Shown here: positions 10,412 through 18,625 of the stretch, piece after piece
Position numbering within the stretch: position 1 is the first letter of the stretch
Layout: the number at the start of each line of letters is the position of its first letter
From: Gryganskiella cystojenkinii
Taxonomy: Eukaryota > Mortierellomycota > Mortierellomycetes > Mortierellales > Mortierellaceae
Length of the DNA: 18,625 nt
Direction of reading: 5' to 3'
NCBI GenBank assembly: GCA_015852425.1
Contig: JAAAIG010000766.1
Coordinates: forward strand, 1 to 18,625
Notes under the pieces: generated by a model
Databases searched by the model: none
What the model saw: only the letters and a program-made list of their open reading frames with translations
Told to the model about the DNA's origin: nothing
Made by a program: the position numbers and the translations under genes

Positions 10412-12985
10412 TTATGCCTTGGCAAACTTCTTGAGCGACGATGTCTTCTTGACGCGTCCCTTGTCGAAAGCGGTGGCGTCCTTGAGGTCACGACCAATGT
10501 TGTCCAGATCCTTGACCTTGTAGATTCTGACTAGCCAGTTCTGGGTCGTGTAAGCCTCCTCCAAGACGTTGAGTTGAGGACCCTCTGCAGGCATACGGGC
10601 ACCGCGGACATGATCGACCGCATTATTTCCGTACAATTCTGAGAAACGGTAGTACGACATCTTGTACATCAAAGACTCACGCATGGTTGGTGATGCTTCA
10701 TGGTCAACCTTGTACTCTCCGCGAGGGGTAAAGAAGTTGGTTTCCTTGACCTGGTTAGGATACACGCCCTCAGCGATACGAATCATCCACAAAAACTTGT
10801 TGATGTCGTCTCCAGAGTAGCCAATGACACCACCAAAGAGGATCAAGACATAATCGACATCGTGGCGTCTCAGGACCTGGTACGAGACGTCTTCCGAGGT
10901 CGACATGGCGAGCCCTACAGTAGCGATGTGGGTGTTGTTCCAGGTGTTATTGTCGACCAAGGTGGTCACGTTCGCCATACCGGCCATCTGGTAACCGTAA
11001 TCCCACCAGGACATGACCTTTGCATCCTCGCCAGTGTTCTTGCGAAGCCAGTAGTAGGCCTCGCGGAAATCATCAATAATCATTTGGGACCCATCCGCTT
11101 GACGGGAGGCCAAGACGATCGAGGGCGAGGAGTAGGATCCAGAGGTGACATAAGTACAATGCCACGCAAACATGAACAGGAACCAGGTGAGCTGCATAAT
11201 AACCATAGCACGAGAATCCCAGTTAAAGATGGGGAAACGCTTCTTGGAGGAGTCCTTGGATGAAGAGGCGGTATCCTTCTTTGAGGCCTTGGTCTCAGTC
11301 TCGACAGTCTTGGCGGCAGCCGCAGCCGCAGCGGCGGCGGCCTTAGCCTCGGCCTTGGTCTTCTTGGAGCCATTACTAGCGGGCTTGATTTCAGCAGAAG
11401 CAGCGGCAGTGGGGGTCTCAGCAGTGGCACGAATGGAGCCGTTGGCCAAGTTGGAAGCCAAAACATGCTCAGACTTTTCGAGATAGGTATCCAGCAGGGT
11501 CGAATAGGCGATTGCAGCAGAGACGCAGACGACGGGAGTCAGGGTCAACATGAGACGAACCATGACACCAGCAAAGTAGGAGGCAAAGACAGAGTACAAG
11601 ATGATGAAGACATGCTCGTCCTTGAGTTCCCTGAAGCAGAGGTAAACGCCAGCAGGGAACAAAAAGATCAACATCTGAAGATCAAAGAAGAAGGAAGTCC
11701 AGGCTGTAGGTTGATGTTCTGAGACGGACGCAATAATGGGGATATGAATCTTGGCATATCCAGTATCGTAGAGAGAATAAAAGCGGCCAGTGAAGGGTGC
11801 GATGACGCCCGAGAAACTGAGCAAGGTCAGACCGACGACGGCAACGATGGCGACAGCAGAAACACCACCCTTGAGAAGGGTTTTGAATTGCTTAGGGGTA
11901 ACATAGCCACGGACCAACTCTGCAAAGGCATAGAGCTGAAGAAGACCAAAGACACCCAGGGCAGCCATGTGCTCGGAGGTACGGGTGGGCTGGAAACCGA
12001 CAAAGGGAATCTGCATCGACAAGAGTGTCCCGACGGCGTAGAAAGTCGAATAGGAAACGTAGAGGCGGTTGGAGAAGCGGCCCATGAGGAGAAGAGTGAA
12101 GGCATGCAGGGGGACCAGATTGGTGATGAAGACATAACCGCCTAAAATCAAATTGAGCATGGCAAAATGAGAGTTCTGAGTGAGTCTCGATCGCAGCATA
12201 ATAGCACTTCAACAAAAGAAAAAACAACAGGAAACAACATAACATGTAGCAACGAGAGCGAGATAGTTTACCCCAGGCGGACACCATGTAAAAGTAAAAG
12301 AGCGCGGTCAAGAGACCAAAGAAGGCGCTTCCGGTCTTGACAGCCTTGATCCAGAGATAGAAGGTAAAGACGAGCAAGAAGATGGCAATACCCTCGTTAT
12401 CGTACGAACCAGCGACGGAACGGGAGATGTAGCCGGGAGCGACACCAAGGAAAGCAGCGGCCAAGAGACCAGCGGACGAGTCTTTAAGTTCCTTGGTCAA
12501 CAAGTAGGCAGAAAACGCCGTCAAGCCGGAGAACATGGGGGCGAGGAAGACACAGACATTACGGATGTCGACGGGGAAGTTGAAGAAGTGAAGGACATTG
12601 TGGATGAGGGCACTGGTGACCATGATGCCAGGGTAGACAGTGCCTCCGACGACGCGTCCAAGGGGATACCATGACTTTTCATCGAACCAATTCCAAAAGT
12701 CGTAGAATCCGTTCTTGACGAGATCTATAACGACAAAGATAAAAAGGTATCAGCAACAAGATGAATATAAATATATGGAGCGAGAGAGATAGAAAGATGC
12801 TTTCTTTGTAGCAAAAAGAACATACGTTGGGTTGTGCGGTAGTTGAACCAGGGATCGAACTCGTGGATGACAGACTCGAAACGGATGATGGAAAACAGGC
12901 GGGAGGCGATGGCGACGACGGCGATGAGGATGAGGATCGTCGGTTTGAGGATCCGAGCCACCGTGCTTGTAGATTCCACAGACAT
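10412..12985 (-). CDS. STT3: STT3, catalytic subunit of oligosaccharyltransferase (3 exons, 780 aa)
   Basis: Exons in transcript order are 12985-12826, 12724-12272 and 12141-10412, with introns of 101 and 130 bases. The joins restore conserved sequence (NYRTTQHLVKNG and SAWGGYVF). The enzyme transfers lipid-linked oligosaccharide to Asn in N-x-S/T sites in the ER lumen. Family marks: the first acidic motif EFDPWFNYR (D44), the second at SYDNEG (D162, E164), the WWDYG acceptor-binding motif at 583-587 followed by a conserved glycosylation region (NNTWNNTH), and the DINKFLWMI motif. The many hydrophobic segments of the N-terminal half fit a polytopic ER protein. Length exceeds the roughly 705-720 aa of human and yeast STT3, mainly because of a Lys/Ala-rich insert at about 429-508 in the loop before the last membrane segment. 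The start at 12985 is the first ATG after the Raptor gene. Nothing suggests damage. Confidence 0.97.
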
Positions 12986-13231
12986 GGTGGGTTGTGATGA
13001 CTGTTGGTCTGATGGCAATTGGATTGGATAAAAGAAAGAAAAAGAAAAAAATGGCAATGATGATGATGATGGTGTCGAGAAAAAGGGGGGGTGAGAAACA
13101 AAGTTCTCTTTGTGCACAGCGTTCTGTTAATGCAATGAGATTCCACGTCACAGACGCGTCTCGTTTTTTTTTTTTTTCTTTTCTCTTTTTTCTTTCTCCT
13201 TTTCTCTACTGTACTCGCTATCTGTTTTTCA
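12986..13231 (-). promoter_or_regulatory. Short STT3 promoter downstream of Raptor
   Basis: Only 246 bases separate the Raptor stop from the STT3 start. On the minus strand there is a long A/G-rich (T/C-rich on plus) stretch at about 13163-13205 and no ATG before 12985. CCACGTCA at 13143-13150 reads TGACGTGG on the STT3 strand, identical to the metazoan UPRE core bound by XBP1. An ACGCGT (MluI-box) hexamer lies at 13154-13159. No canonical AATAAA for Raptor is evident. Confidence 0.5.
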
Positions 13232-13910
13232 TCAATGGTGGTGGTGGTGGGGTCCACCGCCGTGACCAATTGGTGAGAGCGCAGGTCCACCAGGTCCGTG
13301 ATTATCGCCGTGGTTAGATCCTGACCACCCCTGGATCGAGATCCAGCCGTCATCGCTGCCGACACCAAACACGTATTCATGCGGATGGAACCCTAAACTC
13401 GTGACCCTAGCCTGCTTTTGACCAAACAAGCCAGTGTACGATCGGACCGTCGACAAGATATCGCCATTAACATTCCAGACCTTGATCGGTTGAGGTGAAG
13501 GTGAGGCACAGGCAATCACTGGCGCATGATGGTGTAAATCCATAGCCGAGATCGGGTCACGAACCTCAATCGTCCTCAGAGACTCTTGTTGGCGGACATC
13601 CCACACCTTGATAACCCCATCCACGCTTCCTGATATCAGCTCACGAAAGCCTCCTCGTTGCATGCGCACATTCTGGATCCACGACTTGTGTTTCTTCCAG
13701 ACCATCGTCAGCGCCTGATGAGGGGGTTGTCTCCGATCATAGACTCTGACAGCTCCGTCTCCAAACCCTGCCACAAATACATGACCAGAGACTTGATCAC
13801 TCGTGATACTCGTTACTGGCGCTCCAGATCGCGTAGGGATATCCTGCATGAGAGCAAATACACACGCAGACATCAGAGAAAGCGAGAGTGAGAGTGAGTG
13901 AGTGAGTGAG

Positions 13911-13966
<56 letters not shown>

Positions 13967-16900
13967 AGATGCTTTTCAGGTCAACATCCTCCATAACAAC
14001 GGCAAAAGAAATAACTATAATTTCGAGACTTACACTGATGCAGAACTCTCGTGCTGCATCCCATACTCGGATGATCTTGGAATCACCTCCGACAAGGAGC
14101 GCTCCCCGGCCTTGTTGCCAATCGCAGATCGTGCCCGTGCTCTTACTACTTGGAGCCATATCCGATAGCACACGCCAGGAGGTCACAATGTCTGTTTGAT
14201 TAGGCTCGTCATACTTGCGGTACAGTTTTACAACACCCTCGCCTAAATAGATCAAAGAGGTTAAAGATAGATAGACAGACAGAGAGAGAGGGGGGGAGAG
14301 AGGGAGAGAGAAAGGTTCAATAAGTAATTGGCCCCGATACACTCCTTAGCCGATAAAACTTGATATGTTTCGTAATCGTTACCGGAAGCAACAAGTAACA
14401 TGGCAACATCATCCTCGTTGATAAACTTGACACTCGTGATAGATGTTCCTCGTGGATTCGTGTTCGAGAACCGGTTCAGTAATTGTCCTTCTTTCCAATT
14501 CCAAACACTAAAAACGACAAGCGCCGAAATCATAACACTCGTTAACAAAAACATTGATCTAACAGTAAAAAAAAAAAAGAAAGTCCTCGAGATTATGCGG
14601 TCAGACAACGTACCTGATATTACGCTTATCATCAGCAATAACCATCTGCGGCTCAAATGAATGCATGACCAGGTGCATTGCAGCCGATTCATTGTTGATA
14701 GATTGATAGTTGGTGTCCCACCGGCTCGCACCTAACAGGTTCAAAGAGAGAAGGAAGTCTACGTTAATCATCGTTCGACAATGACAAGTGGGTCCAATCG
14801 CAACAATATATGATCGTCTTTACCGGCGTGTTCGCGATGCGGCTGGTTCTCGTAAATAATCTTTTCATTCCGGACACGGCGCCATAGACGCTCATTGTAA
14901 TTGACACTTCCTGGCTCATCGCCTTCCACTCCCTATGATCCAGAAAATGAAAACATTAAGAGTGACAGTTAGAGTACTGTAATTACCAGAACAAAAATGC
15001 ACATACCTCAGAAAGAATAAAAAAATAACCAAAACAGTGTACTCGTTACCTTCATCTGCGGCTCTAAAAAGTACTCGCAGCACCAATCATAAAATACAGA
15101 CTCCACAACAGGGCTTGCGTCCGGTTGATTGACCACGGACGCCACGCTTGCTGGAACAGCGGCCGCACCATTTGCATTCGGTGACGTTTGCATTTGGCTA
15201 TAGGAAGGAGTAGCCTGAGCTTGAACATACCCCACATCTCCATGGACCGATCTTGGACGAGGTACTGCACTACGGCCTATCCGGGTGGATCCGGATGCAC
15301 CGTTGGTCGTTCGCGAATCAAAAGACGTAGGCTGGCCGGTTTCTTGGCCCGACCAAAGACTGCTTGAACTCGTGGACGATGCCTTGCTGCTATCGGAGAC
15401 AGGCGCAACAGAGGAGTATCCTGGAATCAAGCTCTTCAGTGTGACTGCCAACGATGCTGACCGCTTCAACGTGTTTGCCATTTTGGAAGCTGTGCTTTTG
15501 CCAAGGGTCGCATTCGAGTAAGGACCATCGGGGGCTGTAGGCGGCATGACGGATTGTTGGAGAGAGCCCATCGAGGAAGTAGAAAGATTTTGACCTCGCA
15601 AAGCATGCTGTTGGAGGACTGGCGTCAGAGCCTGGGCAATGGGTGCCGACAGCAGTTGAAAGTTGACATAGTCGACCAGTCTTGCTGCAGCCGACGCCAC
15701 ACCCCGGTTCGAGTCCACGGAGAGGCACAGGAGCGCCTTCCAGATAACCGCATAGACAGCTTGCTGGCCCAGCTTGTCTTGTCTCTCTTCTATATCCTTG
15801 GCTTTAAAGTCAAGCTTGCTTCCTGTGACCTTTTGTTCCGACGAAATCAATTCGGATGCAACTTGAACAAAGACCTCCAAATGATCAAAGATAAGCGACG
15901 ATAGGAAGATGACCAGTTCCTTTCGTACAATAGGAGAAGCATCCGTCGTCGCCACGAGAGCACTCATAGCCAGGTTGTTCTGAAGGTGGATCACTTGCTC
16001 GTTCTGGTCCAAGTTGCTGATAAACGCGCCCAGGGACCACATGGCTGCAGCTCGCACCTCCGGAATCGGATCCGACAAAACCTGGGTCAATCGATCGTGC
16101 GCCCCGACCTGTAGACCAACAGACTTTGCATCGTTATGGTTCTTCCAAAGCTGTCCTATGCACAAACAGGCCCACTGACGCAAGAGATGATCACTGTCGG
16201 CAATGTGGGTCAAACAATGTTGAATAACTTGTTGCTTCAGACACGCCTGCTGTCCTCCTGGGAAGTCGCGGCAGAATGTCGCCAGGATAAAAGCGCACAT
16301 TGCTCGGTGTTCAGAGACGTTCCTGAGAGGCATTCCCGCATTGACCCCGAGGATGCCAACAAAGTATACAAATCCACTGTCCTTGAGAAGGTCGTTCTGG
16401 AAAGAGCGGTCGACAGCCAACAGTCTTGCCCAGATAAAAACCAGCACGGGTTTTAAATCCGCGGCAGGACTCTGCAGGAGCTTGAGAACATAGGGGGAAA
16501 TACCGACGGCCAACGCATGGTTTACAGCCCAAGGACCCAAGTCTAAGAACTGACTGAGCAGCAGCAGAGCGCGAAGCCGGTGGACTTGACTCAGCAAAAC
16601 CTGAAGGACTATGGCTAGTTGCTCTGGAGCATCATGAGAGGGGCTCCCATGACTCAGCCACACCTCAAAGGCCATCAATTGCTCTGTGAAGAACAGACTT
16701 GGCTGATACTCGATCGGGTTGGCCGTGCCCTCGGATGCGAGCAGCCCTGGTAATTGCGCAAGACACATGTCCAAGGCGAGATCCCACGAGTCCCACATTG
16801 GATGCTGATGTGTTGGCGGCAAGGCTGGGGAGGACATGGGCGTGCATTTCTGGGATCGCATGATACGGTCAGCGAGTAAATAATTTCTGAAGAGTGCGGC

Positions 16901-18124
16901 GACCATCAGATCCTGTCTGAAGAGCGTCTTGAACAGGTCCCTGGAGAGCACATTCCAAGCGATCGTGTCTGTGATTGAGGTGAAAATCCAGTTCAGTTCT
17001 CCCAGAGGCGTGCGACGGTCGTTGAGCTTTCCTGGAATCCGAGTGACCATATCCACAGTGACGTTGTGAAGAAGAGGGTGTTGAAGGACAAACCAACGAA
17101 GGGCTATTTCAATTGGAGTCGTGAGACAGGCGGTAAAGATATCGGCAGGCAGGTCAGGATTCATGGGCAAAGAGTCATCAGGACCACAGGCTGCGAGTTG
17201 GATGCAATCCCGGAGGGGCGGAGGAGGTGTTGTTCCTGGTTGATTTCCCGCTTGTTTGGCAGCGTCGAGGTCGCGCTTCTCTGCAAAACGGTTAAAGGAG
17301 ATGAGGATGTTTCCGGCAGCGGAGCAGTCGTAGACGTAGATGCAGGGCGATCCAAGCCAGCTTTGAAGATCCAGGAGCGAGACGGGTATATATTGGGTAT
17401 AATTTTTGTTGAACACCCAGATTTCGCCACTGGAAGTCGGTTTGGGGACCCCGTGCCCGTTGTAGTGAAAGAGGATACGTTCCTCCTTTGCATTCCGTCT
17501 CAATACACAGCAGAGCTTCTTGGTGTCCTCCATCGAGGGGTCGAGAGCGGCCTTGTAGCGGGCACGGGGCTGCCAAACTTCGTACTGAGCCTGCAGTGCC
17601 TTTCCAATGTTCTCCAGTGATTTTGGCACTGGCAAGACAAAAGGATCGATCCAGGCCTCGAGTTTAGCACATGGGTTGGTCTTGACGACATCTGGAGGAT
17701 CGATTCCGATGTTGAGACAGAGAACGAGGGCAACTGAGATGGTCTTGAGCTTCTCGCGCATGCGCCAGTCCTGAAGAGGATCCCATTCCCGAAGTGTGAT
17801 CTCTGCGTCATGACCGGTCGTGACCTCGTGTCGCTTGTCTGTGTAGAACATGTAGTAGGGAAGACCGTTCTCGTCATAGTCGAGTTCAAATCCATGACGA
17901 TAAGGCAGCTCTTCCTCGTCTTCGTCTCCGTCGAGGACTTCCCCTTGTTGCCGAAACCCGTCTTCATGACCTTGATGGTGATGGTGGTTGTGGCTGTGGT
18001 GGTTATCGTCCATGTCCTCGTCGTGGTCGTGTCCGTTGGTCGAGTTCATGGCAGCGTTGACCAGGGTGCTGTTGGTGCTCCTTGCATCCTCGTTGTTGTC
18101 GTTATCGCTGTGTCGCGGCCTCAT
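13232..18124 (-). CDS. KOG1: Raptor (Kog1/Mip1), TORC1 scaffold subunit (6 exons, 1415 aa)
   Basis: Exons in transcript order are 18124-15050, 14932-14824, 14731-14614, 14507-14383, 14242-14034 and 13843-13232. All joins keep frame and rebuild WD40 repeats. Raptor recruits substrates to TOR complex 1 and links growth to nutrients at the vacuole. The N-terminal RNC region (about 75-380) is caspase-like, with the conserved HYNGHG (H224) and VYDCS (C267) pair; in this family it acts as a binding module rather than a known protease. HEAT-type repeats follow (about 535-820), then a Ser-rich linker (about 840-1000). A WD40 propeller runs from about 1060 to the end (for example ISVWNWKEG, IRVWDAAREF, VRVYDRR, IKVWDVR). 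Length is close to human (1335), fission yeast and budding yeast proteins. The first residue is set at 18124, because the frame upstream begins only with a TTG. Oddities: His-rich stretches at both ends and introns only in the last 1.8 kb. Confidence 0.96.
13885..13962 (+). repeat. Compound microsatellite in Raptor intron 5
   Basis: GAGT-type repeats (about 13885-13910) run into (TG)6 (13917-13928) and then (AG)17 (13929-13962). The array lies inside the last Raptor intron (13844-14033). On the transcript it reads as a (CU)17 tract, then (CA)6, then CUCA units, about 40 bases before the acceptor at 13844. Confidence 0.95.
14263..14312 (+). repeat. Purine microsatellite in Raptor intron 4
   Basis: GATA/GACA units grade into GA and G runs. 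The tract sits in the intron 14243-14382, so the transcript carries a pyrimidine-rich tract just before the acceptor at 14243. Confidence 0.9.
15005..15010 (-). other. Possible alternative 5' splice site in Raptor intron 1
   Basis: The frame-preserving donor of intron 1 is gtaacg starting at 15049. A stronger match to consensus, G|GTATGT, lies 43 bases further into the intron, with GT at 15006-15005. It is preceded by an in-frame TGA at 15010-15008. Using it with the same acceptor (exon at 14932) would give a 74-base intron and a Raptor ending just after the HEAT/linker region. Confidence 0.4.
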
Positions 18125-18130
18125 CAATGA

Positions 18131-18301
18131 CTAGCCTTTTGTTTGTAGGTATGAATGAATGTTGTATGTTTGTATGTATGTTTGTACGATGTATGTGTTT
18201 AGGTAGAAGATGTTGGTCTCTTCTATGCAAGAAAAAAGTACAGACGGGAGAACAAAGCAATGGAGAGTATCAGTATGAATTGTGAAGAAAGACATGCTCA
18301 T
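18131..18301 (-). promoter_or_regulatory. Upstream ORF of Raptor (54-56 codons), possibly inside a 5'UTR intron
   Basis: On the minus strand ATG at 18301 (and again, in frame, at 18295) opens a frame that runs to TAG at 18133-18131. It is in frame with Raptor and stops six bases before the Raptor ATG at 18124. No other minus-strand ATG lies between 18292 and 18125. A GTAAGG donor at 18328 and an acceptor-like CTAG ending at 18131 would define a 198-base 5'UTR intron removing the whole uORF. Whether it is translated depends on the transcription start, which is unknown. Confidence 0.45.
18148..18200 (+). repeat. Degenerate GTAT/GTTT/GAAT tetranucleotide tract
   Basis: Imperfect tetranucleotide units (TGAATGAATG, TGTATGTTTG, TGTATGTATG) fill the stretch just upstream of the Raptor start. 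The 3' half of the putative upstream ORF is built from them, which makes its peptide low-complexity. Confidence 0.7.
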
Positions 18302-18625
18302 TCGTCCGCAGTAATAAAGAGACCTTACTTTATGATTTATGTTTCGGTCGGGTGCACTGACAACAGTTGTCTTTTAATGAAGTGATGATGATGGTGAGTG
18401 GATGGTTTCAGACGACAGTGAGCGATGCTACGGATGCAGGCCAATGCATTGCTCTTGCTTCGAATGAAGGAACAACGCTGTCGGCTGCCGCACGCGAAAC
18501 CCTGTCCGACCGACGATTTTTTTTTTGAAATTTTACAGTCACGTGTACTGCTCACGTGATGATAGTGACGTGGGGTTTCCTTAGATAGCCCACTCAAGTT
18601 GTAGACCCTGTAGCATTTACGATTG
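18302..18625 (-). promoter_or_regulatory. Region upstream of Raptor; no gene seen
   Basis: This edge of the window holds no credible coding region; an 86-codon frame at 18337-18597 (minus) lacks recognisable features. It contains a T run at about 18517-18526 and a cluster of ACGTG motifs at 18540-18572. It may also serve a gene lying beyond the window. Confidence 0.4.
18540..18573. promoter_or_regulatory. Cluster of three ACGTG elements (two CACGTG E-boxes and a TGACGTGG)
   Basis: CACGTG palindromes lie at 18540-18545 and 18553-18558, and TGACGTGG at 18566-18573. The ACGTG cores are spaced 13 and 14 bases apart. CACGTG is bound by fungal bHLH factors (Cbf1, Pho4 and SREBP types). The cluster is about 420 bases upstream of the Raptor start. 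Confidence 0.5.

Noticed and set aside
10700..12145. Plus-strand frames opposite STT3
   Set aside because: Shadows of a highly conserved minus-strand gene.
13232..13250. Terminal His run as a sign of vector or affinity-tag contamination
   Set aside because: Flanking sequence is continuous fungal DNA with native introns and no vector features.
13232..14342. A separate WD40 gene downstream of Raptor
   Set aside because: All five joins keep frame and the repeats match the Raptor propeller in order, so it is one gene.
15008..15049. Reading Raptor exon 1 through to the TGA at 15008 as a complete gene
   Set aside because: The added residues have no family similarity, while splicing at 15049 restores the conserved WD40 half. 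It is kept only as a possible minor isoform.
17300..17460. Active caspase-type protease in Raptor
   Set aside because: The His/Cys pair is conserved in the family, but Raptor is not known to be proteolytic; it is described as a caspase-like fold only.
18337..18597. 86-codon minus-strand frame at the right edge
   Set aside because: No domain, low-complexity His run from TGATGATG repeats, and it lies over the promoter-like ACGTG cluster.
1..18625. tRNA, rRNA, CRISPR array, transposon ends or viral genes
   Set aside because: None seen on reading; repeats present are short microsatellites only.

Overview
The window is nuclear DNA from a filamentous fungus. It holds five protein-coding genes, with short spliceosomal introns (roughly 90-200 bases, GTATGT/GTAAGT-type donors), pyrimidine-rich leaders, AATAAA signals and long Gln/Ser/Thr-rich disordered stretches. 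Style and gene content suggest an early-diverging lineage, perhaps Mortierellomycota/Mucoromycota; that placement is an inference from general appearance, not from a phylogeny. I see no tRNA, rRNA, CRISPR array, transposon or viral gene.

Plus strand, left half. (1) 441-3528, three exons, 953 aa: a membrane protein with an FN3-like domain and a long coiled coil, resembling the fungal 'ubiquitination network signaling protein' AcrB. (2) 3769-5973, one exon, 734 aa: a DUF2828 protein with a C-terminal von Willebrand A domain whose metal site is intact. (3) 6454-10264, two exons, 1221 aa: a mostly disordered Gln-rich protein that I do not recognise as a whole. Its single ordered island contains a short helix like the Whi5/Nrm1 (GTB-type) motif, and it also has an NLS, a KEN box, a D-box-like motif and clustered CDK-type sites. 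This is the best candidate for an undescribed regulator in the window.

Minus strand, right half. (4) 10412-12985, three exons, 780 aa: STT3, the catalytic subunit of oligosaccharyltransferase in the ER. It converges on gene 3 across only 147 bases. (5) 13232-18124, six exons, 1415 aa: the TORC1 scaffold Raptor (Kog1/Mip1). Its caspase-like and HEAT regions lie in one 3-kb exon and its WD40 propeller is split by five introns. Raptor and STT3 are tandem, 246 bases apart.

The genes do not form one pathway; they are ordinary neighbours. The most interesting signals are regulatory. An upstream ORF of 54-56 codons stops six bases before the Raptor start and could be removed by a 5'UTR intron. A strong alternative donor in Raptor intron 1 would truncate the protein before the propeller. 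A TGACGTGG (UPRE-like) site lies upstream of STT3, and three ACGTG cores cluster upstream of Raptor. All exon joins were worked out by hand from reading frames and splice consensus; none has transcript support.
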